From: Rhizobacter sp.
GTDB taxonomy: Bacteria > Pseudomonadota > Gammaproteobacteria > Burkholderiales > Burkholderiaceae
NCBI GenBank assembly: GCA_014379885.1
Contig: JACMKW010000029.1
Span: 1 to 6,880 of the forward strand
DNA: 6,880 nucleotides
Reading direction: 5' to 3'
In this document: positions 1-5,152 of the stretch, piece by piece
Position numbering within the stretch: the stretch's first letter is position 1
Layout: each line of letters opens with the position of its first letter
Program-made: the position numbers and the translations under genes
Notes under the pieces: generated by a model
The model's database searches: none
The model's input: the letters and a program-made list of their open reading frames with translations, nothing else
What the model was told of the DNA's origin: nothing

Positions 1-306
1 GACGAACCCATCGCCACGCTCGACCCCGAGGCCAGCCGCCGTGTGATGGAGCTGCTGGCCGAGGTGAACCGCGAGCTGGGTGTCACGGTGATCGTCTCGC
101 TGCACCAGGTCGACTACGCCTTCGCCTACTGCCCTCGCACCGTGGCGCTGCGCGCCGGCGAGGTGGTACACGACGGCCCCACACAAGAGCTCACGCCTCA
201 GCGCCTGCGTGATCTGTACGGCACGCAGACCGACGAGCTGCTGCCGCCCCGCAACGACGCGCCACAAGACCTTCTACCCGTGCCAGCAAACCTGCTGGCT
301 GCCTGA
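1..306 (+). CDS. phnC: Phosphonate ABC transporter ATP-binding protein PhnC (3' end only)
   Basis: This is the last 101 codons of an ABC ATPase, read in frame from base 1; Walker A, the Q-loop and the signature motif lie upstream of the window. The fragment opens on the Walker B aspartate and catalytic glutamate (DEP), followed at once by the D-loop (ATLDP). The H-switch histidine sits in SLHQVDYA, and the next segment, [17 protein letters not shown], is typical of PhnC. The protein would hydrolyse ATP on the cytoplasmic face to drive phosphonate import through PhnE, with substrate delivered by PhnD. Both partner genes follow on the same strand, which supports PhnC over other ABC ATPases. The tail after the H-loop is of ordinary PhnC length, so the gene looks intact at this end. 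There is a 138-bp gap before phnD, unusually wide for this operon. Confidence 0.93.
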   Translation, partial: DEPIATLDPEASRRVMELLAEVNRELGVTVIVSLHQVDYAFAYCPRTVALRAGEVVHDGPTQELTPQRLRDLYGTQTDELLPPRNDAPQDLLPVPANLLAA

Positions 307-328
307 CCTCGTGTTCGCACATCACATG

Positions 329-398
329 CCGTTCACCCTGAGGTATCGAAGGGCCGCTCCACTGTTGGCGCGTGGCTTCGATACCTCAGCCCGAACGG
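329..398. repeat. REP-like long inverted repeat between phnC and phnD
   Basis: Two 23-nt arms (329-351 and 376-398) are inverted copies differing at three positions (335-337), with a perfect 14-bp inner arm (CTGAGGTATCGAAG at 338-351, its complement at 376-389) and a perfect 6-bp outer arm (CCGTTC / GAACGG). The spacer is 24 nt. The arm resembles the CCGTTC...CTGAG...TCGAAG intergenic palindrome family I recall as dispersed through many proteobacterial genomes. In RNA it would form a strong stem. There is no T-tract, so it is not a canonical terminator. Its position just before the binding-protein gene would suit mRNA stabilisation or processing that sets different levels of PhnC and PhnD. 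Confidence 0.8.
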
Positions 399-432
399 GT
401 GGTGGCGTGCGGGCTTGTCTCAATACCTGACC

Positions 433-438
433 GAAGGA
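433..438 (+). promoter_or_regulatory. Ribosome binding site of phnD
   Basis: GAAGGA lies 6 nt before the ATG at 445. It decides the start: the open frame extends back to a TTG at 415, but that codon falls beside the REP-like repeat, lacks a Shine-Dalgarno sequence, and would put ten extra residues in front of a normal signal peptide. Confidence 0.8.
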
Positions 439-444
439 ATCACC

Positions 445-1422
445 ATGAACCGCCGAGCCACCCTTCTTCTTGTTGCCACCACCGCTTCCCTGTGGTTCGG
501 CAGCGCCCACTCGCAGCAACCGCGCGAGCTGCAGATGGGCTTCATCGCCACCGAATCGTCGGCCAACCTCAAAAGCGCCTGGCAACCGGTGCTCGATGAT
601 CTGCAGAAGGCCACTGGCTACAAGGTCAGTGCCTTCTTTGCACCCGACTACGCCGGCATCATCGAAGCCATGCGCTTCAACAAGGTGCAGGTGGCGTGGA
701 TGGGCAACAAGTCGGCCATGGAGGCCGTGGACCGTTCGCAAGGCGAGGTATTCGCCAAGGTCGCGCAGGCCGATGGCGCCCAAGGCTACTGGAGCCTGAT
801 GATCGTGCACAAGGACAGCCCGTTGAAGACGCTGGACGACGTGCTCAAGAGCCGCCAGAACCTCACGCTCGGCATGGGCGACACCAACTCCACCAGCGGC
901 ACCCTGGTGCCGGGCTTCTACGCCTGGGGCCAGAACAAGGTCGACCCGACACGCGACTTCAAGCGCTCGGTGCGCGCCAACCACGAGACCAACATCCTTG
1001 CCGTGGCCAACAAGCAGATCGACGTGGCGACCGTGGCCAGCGATGGCGTTGACCGCATGAAAATCAAGCAGGCCGAGAAGGCCGCCGAGTTGCGCGAGGT
1101 GTGGCGCTCGCCGCTGATCTCCAGCGACCCCATGGTCTGGCGCAAAGACCTCGATGCCGATGCCAAGAAGAAGTTGCGCGATTTCTTCTTGGCCTACGGG
1201 CGAGACGCGCGCGAGAAAGACATTTTGAAGAACCTCACCTTCGCCGGCTTCGTGCCTTCAGACAACGCCCAGCTCAACCCCATCCGCCAGCTCGAGCTGG
1301 CGCGCGACCGCACGCGTGTGGAAGCCGACGCCACCATGTCGGCCGAAGACAAGGCCAAGAAGCTGCAAGACATCGAACAGCGCTTGGCCGAGCTCACGCG
1401 CCAACTGGCCAGCGCCAAGTAA
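445..1422 (+). CDS. phnD: Phosphonate ABC transporter periplasmic binding protein PhnD
   Basis: A 325-residue solute-binding protein. Residues 1-23 are a Sec signal peptide (MNRR, hydrophobic core, likely cut after AHS). The mature part matches E. coli PhnD along its length: TESSANLKSAW, FFAPDYAGIIEAMRFNK, AMEAVDR, GDTNSTSG, ANHETNILAVANKQ, DPMVWRK and NPIRQL. By alignment from memory to the E. coli PhnD/2-aminoethylphosphonate complex, pocket residues are Tyr69, Tyr115, Ser149-Thr150-Ser151, His180 and Asp228. The E. coli amine-binding Glu177 appears to be replaced by Asp200 (VASDGVD). A Tyr in E. coli AWYGN is Met86 here (AWMGN). The retained acidic pair suggests a cationic phosphonate such as 2-aminoethylphosphonate or a methylated form rather than phosphite, but this is inference. 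The last 35 residues are charged and probably helical, as in other PhnD proteins. Confidence 0.95.
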   Translation: MNRRATLLLVATTASLWFGSAHSQQPRELQMGFIATESSANLKSAWQPVLDDLQKATGYKVSAFFAPDYAGIIEAMRFNKVQVAWMGNKSAMEAVDRSQGEVFAKVAQADGAQGYWSLMIVHKDSPLKTLDDVLKSRQNLTLGMGDTNSTSGTLVPGFYAWGQNKVDPTRDFKRSVRANHETNILAVANKQIDVATVASDGVDRMKIKQAEKAAELREVWRSPLISSDPMVWRKDLDADAKKKLRDFFLAYGRDAREKDILKNLTFAGFVPSDNAQLNPIRQLELARDRTRVEADATMSAEDKAKKLQDIEQRLAELTRQLASAK

Positions 1423-1437
1423 GGCGGCTGCTTCGAC

Positions 1438-2235
1438 ATGTCGACATTGAGCCTCTCGCCGGCCGACCGCATCCAGCCGCCGCGCACGCCGCTGGCCACG
1501 CTGGTGATCTGGGGCGTGCTGCTGGCCGTACTCGCCGGCAGCTGGAAGGGCGCTGACATGCGCCCGCTCGATCTCTTTCGCGACGCCGGCAACATGGCGC
1601 AGTACGCGGGCGGCTTCTTCCCGCCTGATTTCTCTGCGTGGCGCCACTACCTCACCGAACTGGTGATCACGCTGCAGATTGCCGTATGGGGCACCGCGCT
1701 CGCAATTGCGGGCTCGGTGCCGCTGGCCTTGCTGGCGTCCAGCAACATCACGCCGTGGTGGGTGCACCAGCCGGTTCGCCGCGTGCTCGATGCCTGCCGC
1801 TCGATCAACGAAATCGTGTTCGCACTGCTCTTCGTGGTGGCCGTGGGCCTGGGCCCGTTTGCCGGCGTGCTGGCGTTGTGGGTGCACACCACCGGCGTGC
1901 TCGCCAAGCTGTTTTCTGAAGCGGTCGAAGCCATCGACCCGCAGCCGGTGGAAGGCATACGCGCAACCGGCGCGCACCCGCTGGCCGAGATCGTCTACGG
2001 CGTGATCCCGCAGGTGATGCCGTTGTGGATCTCGTATGCGCTGTACCGCTTCGAATCCAACGTGCGTTCGGCTTCGGTGGTGGGCATGGTGGGGGCCGGC
2101 GGCATCGGCATGGTGCTGTGGGATGTGATCCGCGGCTTTGAGTACGCACAGACCGCGGCCGTGCTGCTGATGCTGGTGGTGGCGGTGTCGCTGATCGACC
2201 TGCTCTCGTCCAATCTGCGCAAGCGGGTGATCTGA
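1438..2235 (+). CDS. phnE: Phosphonate ABC transporter permease PhnE
   Basis: A 265-residue inner-membrane permease. Hydrophobic segments are at about 18-34, 76-101, 125-150, 190-205 and 240-257. The cytoplasmic coupling loop that docks on the ATPase is clear: [19 protein letters not shown] (161-179) followed by [11 protein letters not shown], the EAA...G...I.P pattern, which in this form is typical of Phn[12 protein letters not shown] (122-132) and [11 protein letters not shown] (219-229) are also PhnE-like. The ATG follows the phnD stop by 15 nt, and a good ribosome binding site (AAGGCGG, 1421-1427) overlaps that stop codon, so the two genes should be translated from one mRNA. Only one permease gene is present, so PhnE probably acts as a homodimer with two PhnC subunits. 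No frame damage is seen. Confidence 0.95.
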   Translation: MSTLSLSPADRIQPPRTPLATLVIWGVLLAVLAGSWKGADMRPLDLFRDAGNMAQYAGGFFPPDFSAWRHYLTELVITLQIAVWGTALAIAGSVPLALLASSNITPWWVHQPVRRVLDACRSINEIVFALLFVVAVGLGPFAGVLALWVHTTGVLAKLFSEAVEAIDPQPVEGIRATGAHPLAEIVYGVIPQVMPLWISYALYRFESNVRSASVVGMVGAGGIGMVLWDVIRGFEYAQTAAVLLMLVVAVSLIDLLSSNLRKRVI

Positions 2236-2236
2236 G

Positions 2237-2827
2237 ATGGCTATTGTGGTGTCCGAAATTGAGGCGCTGTTCCTGCGCCAGGGCAACCAGGCTTACGACG
2301 ACAGCCGCCGCGAGCCGGTGACGGCCACGCAGCACGCCTTGCAGTGTGCCCAGCTCGCCGAGTGGGCGCATGCCGACGATGCACTGGTGGCCGCGGCCTT
2401 TTTGCATGACATCGGCCATTTCATCGCCGCCGAGGGCGCTGCGCACATCGACGACCGCCACGAGGTGCAGGCACTGCCTTTCCTCGCACCGCACTTCGGG
2501 CCCGAGGTGCTGGAGCCGATCCGCCTGCACGTGGCCGCCAAACGCTACCTGGTGGCGACTGACCCGGCGTACCTGAGCGGGCTCTCCAGCGCGTCTGTGC
2601 ACTCGCTGGGCTTGCAAGGTGGTGCCATGTCAGCGGATGAGGTGGCTGCCTTCGAGGCGACGCCGTTCGCGATGGATGCTGTGCAACTGCGCCGCTGGGA
2701 TGACCTGGCCAAAGTGCCTGGCCAGACCACGCCATCACTCGACTACTACCTGACGCTGATTGACGACCTGCAGCGCAGCCGCGTTGACCGCGGCAAGCTG
2801 GAGGTCGGGCCGCAGACGGTGAGCTGA
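2237..2827 (+). CDS. PhnZ/TmpB-like HD-domain di-iron oxygenase for C-P bond cleavage
   Basis: A 196-residue protein of the HD family found in phosphonate-degradation operons (known to me as TIGR03276), related to PhnZ and TmpB. These enzymes use a mixed-valent di-iron site and O2 to split alpha-hydroxyphosphonates, releasing phosphate and, for the 2-aminoethylphosphonate route, glycine. All metal ligands align with PhnZ: His33, His57-Asp58 (in FLHDIGH), His75 (DRHE), His98 (LHVAAKRYL) and Asp155 (RRWDD). The substrate-end signature LHVAAKRYL plus LGLQGGAMS is diagnostic of this clade against ordinary HD phosphohydrolases. Glu26 aligns with PhnZ Glu27; the lid Tyr (Tyr20) is offset by three extra residues (see findings). 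The ATG begins one base after the phnE stop, implying translational coupling. Whether the substrate is 2-aminoethylphosphonate or a trimethylated analogue cannot be told here. The needed 2-oxoglutarate hydroxylase is not in the window. Confidence 0.9.
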   Translation: MAIVVSEIEALFLRQGNQAYDDSRREPVTATQHALQCAQLAEWAHADDALVAAAFLHDIGHFIAAEGAAHIDDRHEVQALPFLAPHFGPEVLEPIRLHVAAKRYLVATDPAYLSGLSSASVHSLGLQGGAMSADEVAAFEATPFAMDAVQLRRWDDLAKVPGQTTPSLDYYLTLIDDLQRSRVDRGKLEVGPQTVS

Positions 2828-2833
2828 ATCTCT

Positions 2834-2897
2834 CCGTTCAAGCTCGCTGCGTTCGCGCGTGCCCCGATCGGGCCTGTGGAGGGGTCAGCCCGAACGG
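2834..2897. repeat. Possible degenerate copy of the REP-like element after the HD oxygenase gene
   Basis: The ends match the element at 329-398: CCGTTCA at 2834-2840 and CAGCCCGAACGG at 2886-2897, the latter identical over 12 bases to 387-398. The end-to-end span is 64 bp against 70 bp. The interior differs and has no long paired arms, only a CCCGATCGGG palindrome near 2862-2871. It begins 6 bases after the oxygenase stop codon. It may be a diverged relative of the first element, or the match may be partly chance. Confidence 0.35.
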
Positions 2898-2918
2898 CTC
2901 AGGTGGGCGTAGAACAGC

Positions 2919-2945
2919 CCGGCCGCCCCGGGCCGGTGCGGCCGG
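2919..2945. other. GC-rich hairpin downstream of the phn operon
   Basis: CCGGCCGC (2919-2926) pairs perfectly with GCGGCCGG (2938-2945) around an 11-nt loop; an alternative 6-bp stem, CCGGCC with GGCCGG (2931-2936), overlaps it. Neither strand has a T-tract after the stem, so it is not a textbook intrinsic terminator. It lies about 90 bases past the last phn gene, in the convergent region, and could still block 3' exonuclease or aid transcript ending. Confidence 0.4.
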
Positions 2946-2968
2946 AGGGCAAACCTGAAGCGAAAGGG

Positions 2969-3091
2969 TCAGATCAGGGTGTGGACCAGGCGGACGATCA
3001 GGATCGATCCGCCGGCAAACGCCACCAGCACCCACCCGGGCAAAAACCCTCGGGGCGCATGGTGATGGCGATGGCGATGTTTGTCAGTCAT
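2969..3091 (-). CDS. Possible 40-residue His-rich single-pass membrane microprotein
   Basis: An ATG at 3091 opens a 40-codon frame ending in TGA at 2969. Residues 1-14 are polar and very rich in His and Arg (MTDKHRHRHHHAPR). Residues 16-40 are a continuous hydrophobic stretch with one Arg, long enough for one membrane span (FLPGWVLVAFAGG, then SILIVRLVHTLI). The contrast of a basic head and hydrophobic tail is what a real small N-in membrane protein would show, and such a stretch is not common in GC-rich shadow frames. The evidence against it is a weak ribosome site (GGAA only) and no family that I recognise. The frame stays open upstream to 3244, but that part looks random. A candidate terminator on the same strand ends just before the ATG, so it would need its own promoter. 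Function unknown. Confidence 0.35.
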   Translation of the reverse strand: MTDKHRHRHHHAPRGFLPGWVLVAFAGGSILIVRLVHTLI

Positions 3092-3106
3092 GTGAGTTCC
3101 AGCAGC

Positions 3107-3128
3107 AAAACCGACCCATTTGGGCGGT
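3107..3128 (-). terminator. Candidate intrinsic terminator after the DUF3606 gene
   Basis: On the - strand ACCGCCC pairs with GGGTCGGT with one bulged T and a 4-nt AAAT loop, followed directly by TTTTGCTGC. This hairpin plus a short T-run lies about 75 bases past the DUF3606 stop and would end transcripts of the - strand genes. The stem is short and the T-run only four or five bases, so strength is uncertain. Confidence 0.4.
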
Positions 3129-3203
3129 CTGAGGCGGTTCCGCAGGGGTTTGGAGCCGCCAAGCCTCAAGTAGCGAGCTTCGTGCCAGCGTTTTCCAGGC
3201 CAG

Positions 3204-3413
3204 TCAGTGGCGGTGCCGGCCAACCGGGCGACCGAAGAACTCAACGTAATGCGCCACCGCCTCGCCGTTGTTGCCCACCAGGCTCACCGCATGGTGGATC
3301 TGCAGGTCAGGCACATCGAGCAGCCAGGACCAGCGTGCAACCTCCAGCGGGTCGGCCAAGTCGACTTGTGGGTAGGAAGGGCCTTCTAGAGCGGAGCTGG
3401 GATCGGTTTGCAT
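3204..3413 (-). CDS. DUF3606 domain small protein
   Basis: A 69-residue soluble protein if started at the ATG at 3413; the frame also has a TTG at 3431 adding six residues (MPYREA), which I consider less likely. The core, VDLADPLEVARWSWLLDV followed by LQIHHAVSLVG and EAVAHYV, fits the DUF3606 pattern: Asp-Leu-x-Asp, a helix with a Trp, then a second helix with xxHAVxxxG and a final helix ending near an aromatic. Family members are commonly 60-75 residues, so the length is normal. Their function is not known to me. The C-terminus ends in GRPVGRHRH. The gene lies 69 bp downstream of the diguanylate cyclase on the same strand and could be cotranscribed. The ribosome site is weak (GTGAAG), so the exact start is uncertain. 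Confidence 0.75.
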   Translation of the reverse strand: MQTDPSSALEGPSYPQVDLADPLEVARWSWLLDVPDLQIHHAVSLVGNNGEAVAHYVEFFGRPVGRHRH

Positions 3414-3482
3414 GGCTTCACGGTACGGCAATGTGATGCCTGATTTATCGGCCGCCAGCCCCCGCGACTTGAGCTCAGGTTC

Positions 3483-4595
3483 TCAGGCCACCACGGTGCG
3501 GTTGCGCCCCGTTGTCTTGGCGCGGTACATGGCTCGGTCGGCGCGTTCGATGATGGTGTCGAGCTTGTCGTCGGTGCTGCACACCCCGATGCCGGCCGAG
3601 AACGTCACCGCGAGCTTGGGCGCAATGTGCTCGAAGCTGCGCGCGGCCAGTTGCCCGCGCATGCGCTCCACACACACCAGCGCATCGTCGGCGGCGGTGT
3701 TGGGCAACATCAACAAGAACTCTTCGCCGCCCCAGCGCGCCAGCGAGTCACCGGCACGCAGGCCGTGAGTGATGACGTCGGCAAAGATCTGCAACACCTG
3801 GTCGCCCGCCTGGTGGCCGCAGGCGTCGTTGATGTGCTTGAAGTGGTCAATATCCATCAGCACCATGCTGATGGGATTGCGGTTGCGCTGCTGGCGCCCG
3901 CGTTCGGCCACCATCAACGCCGTCATGTGGCGCCGGTTCGACAAGCCGGTCAGTTCATCTTGTGTGGCGAGCAGGCGGTTTTGTGCGAGCGCGCTTTCCA
4001 GCTGCGCCTTTTGAAGCCGCAGTTTGCTGCGGATGGCACTCAACTGGCCGGCCAGCCAGCCGATGGTGGGCAACATCAGCGCCACCATCAAGAAGTTGAG
4101 CAGTTCTTCACGCGGTGCGAAGCGCAGCGGGTCGATGTAAGCGCAAGCACCCATGGTGAGCGCCATCACCACGACCCCAAAGCCGGCCATGCGGCGGGCC
4201 TGCAAAGGCGAGAGCGCAAATACGCCGAAAAACTGGCCGATCAACAGCGTCATCAGCATGGCGCCGCGCATGGGCCCGGCCACCACGTAGGCGGCACTGC
4301 TGGCCAGCACACACACCAAGCCTTGCACCAGGGTGAGCGCCGGGTCGGCCGTAAAGCGAAGGTTGCGCCCGCTGCGGATGACGGCATAAAACAGCGCCGA
4401 CACACTCAGCATCGAAGCGATGAGTACCGTGGCTGGCAGCTGCTCGATCACGCCCAGCCACGCGCTCAGCCCGGTGATCGCACTCAGGCCGAGGTAGACC
4501 AGCGAGGCCATCAGCGACTGTTTGGCGCGCACACGCTGGTTCCGGTCGGCGCCCAGGACGGCGTCAACCCATGGGGTGACTACAGCTCGATTCAT
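3483..4595 (-). CDS. Six-TM membrane diguanylate cyclase (GGDEF domain)
   Basis: A 370-residue protein predicted to make cyclic di-GMP from two GTP. Six hydrophobic segments lie near residues 28-49, 55-74, 87-107, 112-129, 137-155 and 165-185, followed by a coiled-coil-like linker (184-212). The catalytic domain then begins at DELTGLSNRR (213-222). Metal and GTP motifs are intact: LMDIDHFKHINDACGH and the active-site RWGGEEF, with GGEEF at 289-293. The inhibitory I-site RxxD is present as RAGD (280-283) at the usual five-residue distance, so product feedback is expected. No EAL or HD-GYP domain is attached. The membrane part is MASE-like in layout but I cannot assign a named sensor domain. 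The ATG at 4595 is preferred over an upstream TTG at 4673, which adds 26 unconserved-looking residues. The signal sensed is unknown, and no link to the phn operon is visible. Confidence 0.93.
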   Translation of the reverse strand: MNRAVVTPWVDAVLGADRNQRVRAKQSLMASLVYLGLSAITGLSAWLGVIEQLPATVLIASMLSVSALFYAVIRSGRNLRFTADPALTLVQGLVCVLASSAAYVVAGPMRGAMLMTLLIGQFFGVFALSPLQARRMAGFGVVVMALTMGACAYIDPLRFAPREELLNFLMVALMLPTIGWLAGQLSAIRSKLRLQKAQLESALAQNRLLATQDELTGLSNRRHMTALMVAERGRQQRNRNPISMVLMDIDHFKHINDACGHQAGDQVLQIFADVITHGLRAGDSLARWGGEEFLLMLPNTAADDALVCVERMRGQLAARSFEHIAPKLAVTFSAGIGVCSTDDKLDTIIERADRAMYRAKTTGRNRTVVA

Positions 4596-4647
4596 GTCAG
4601 GCTCGTTATCGGCGGCGGGCGCAATAGCTGAACGGTACCGCGTCGCC

Positions 4648-4671
4648 GCCCTGTGTGAAAGCACACGGGGC
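4648..4671. other. Perfect-looking hairpin in the DUF454-diguanylate cyclase gap
   Basis: GCCCTGTGTG (4648-4657) faces CACACGGGGC (4662-4671) across a 4-nt loop. In + strand RNA all ten pairs form, one as U-G; in - strand RNA one C-A mismatch remains. No T-tract follows on either strand. It lies in the 108-bp gap after the DUF454 stop and upstream of the cyclase ATG, in what may be a shared transcript leader or spacer. Confidence 0.45.
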
Positions 4672-4703
4672 AAGAAGAATCCCCCCTGAACCGGGGCCGC
4701 GTT

Positions 4704-5120
4704 TCATCTCTCTGGCGCTCGCTGGCGGGCAGGTGCATTGGGCAGACTCCACAACCACAACGCCACGGCCAGGCAGCACAGGGCAGGCGCCCAGCGCCAG
4801 GGAGAATGAATCATCCACCACGAACCCGCCGAGCTGATCGCCATCATCACGGTGGCGAACTGTTTGGCGCGCAGCGGCACCGCGCGGTGCTCGCGCCAGT
4901 CACGCACCATCGGGCCGAAGCGCGGGTGAGCGAGAAGCCAGGCTTCGCACCGCTTGCTGCCGCGCGCAAAACAGTACGCCGCCAAAAGCACCAGCGGCGT
5001 GGTCGGCAACAGCGGCACCACGATGCCGATCACCCCCACGAGAAAACTCAGGCCCCCGGCCAGCAGCCACAGGGGGCGCTGCCAGTGCGTATGGAACTTG
5101 CTCTTGGCCATGTGCTTCAT
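4704..5120 (-). CDS. DUF454 (YbaN family) inner-membrane protein
   Basis: A 138-residue membrane protein closely following the E. coli YbaN pattern. The family signature GVIGIVVPLLPTTPLVLLAA then YCFARGS lies at residues 29-55, and WLLAHPRFGPMVRDW at 61-75. Hydrophobic segments are near 16-35, 37-52, 88-104 and 110-127, giving three or four membrane spans. The length is close to that of YbaN, with a basic C-terminal tail. Family function is not established. An internal ATG at 5111 (residue 4) is a real alternative start: AGGG is one base from the first ATG but ten bases from the second. The next gene on the left, the cyclase, is on the same strand 108 bp away. The amidohydrolase on the right is divergent, with only 32 bp between the two start codons. 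Confidence 0.9.
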   Translation of the reverse strand: MKHMAKSKFHTHWQRPLWLLAGGLSFLVGVIGIVVPLLPTTPLVLLAAYCFARGSKRCEAWLLAHPRFGPMVRDWREHRAVPLRAKQFATVMMAISSAGSWWMIHSPWRWAPALCCLAVALWLWSLPNAPARQRAPER

Positions 5121-5152
5121 GCCCTGATGCTAGGCCCACTTCGAGAACCCCC

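Noticed and set aside
415..444. N-terminal extension of phnD from a TTG at 415
   Set aside because: The ATG at 445 has a strong GAAGGA site and starts a normal signal peptide; the extension has neither.
307..444. PhoB box or riboswitch upstream of phnD
   Set aside because: No CTGTCAT-type direct repeat and no recognisable riboswitch fold were seen; only the inverted repeat stands out.
1258..2286. Long - strand open frame (342 codons) opposite phnD and phnE
   Set aside because: Composition rich in His, Arg and Gln with no domain; it is the antisense shadow of two certain genes.
1805..2617. - strand open frame (270 codons) opposite phnE and the HD oxygenase
   Set aside because: Low-complexity Arg/Pro/Ser-rich translation opposite well-supported genes.
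2862..2871. CCCGATCGGG palindrome as a terminator or operator
   Set aside because: Too short, no loop and no T-tract; palindromes of this size are expected in GC-rich DNA.
2838..3035. - strand open frame of 65 codons
   Set aside because: Pro/Arg-rich random-looking sequence with no recognisable feature.
3131..3167. Imperfect GAGGC...GCCTC hairpin between DUF3606 and the small frame
   Set aside because: The stem is interrupted by a bulge and a wobble pair, with no T-tract on either strand; not listed as a feature.
2876..3436. + strand open frame (186 codons) in the convergent region
   Set aside because: No domain, Pro/Arg-rich, and opposite the recognised DUF3606 gene; typical of GC-rich non-coding frames.
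3627..4631. + strand open frame (334 codons) opposite the diguanylate cyclase
   Set aside because: His/Gln-rich antisense translation; the - strand GGDEF protein is unambiguous.
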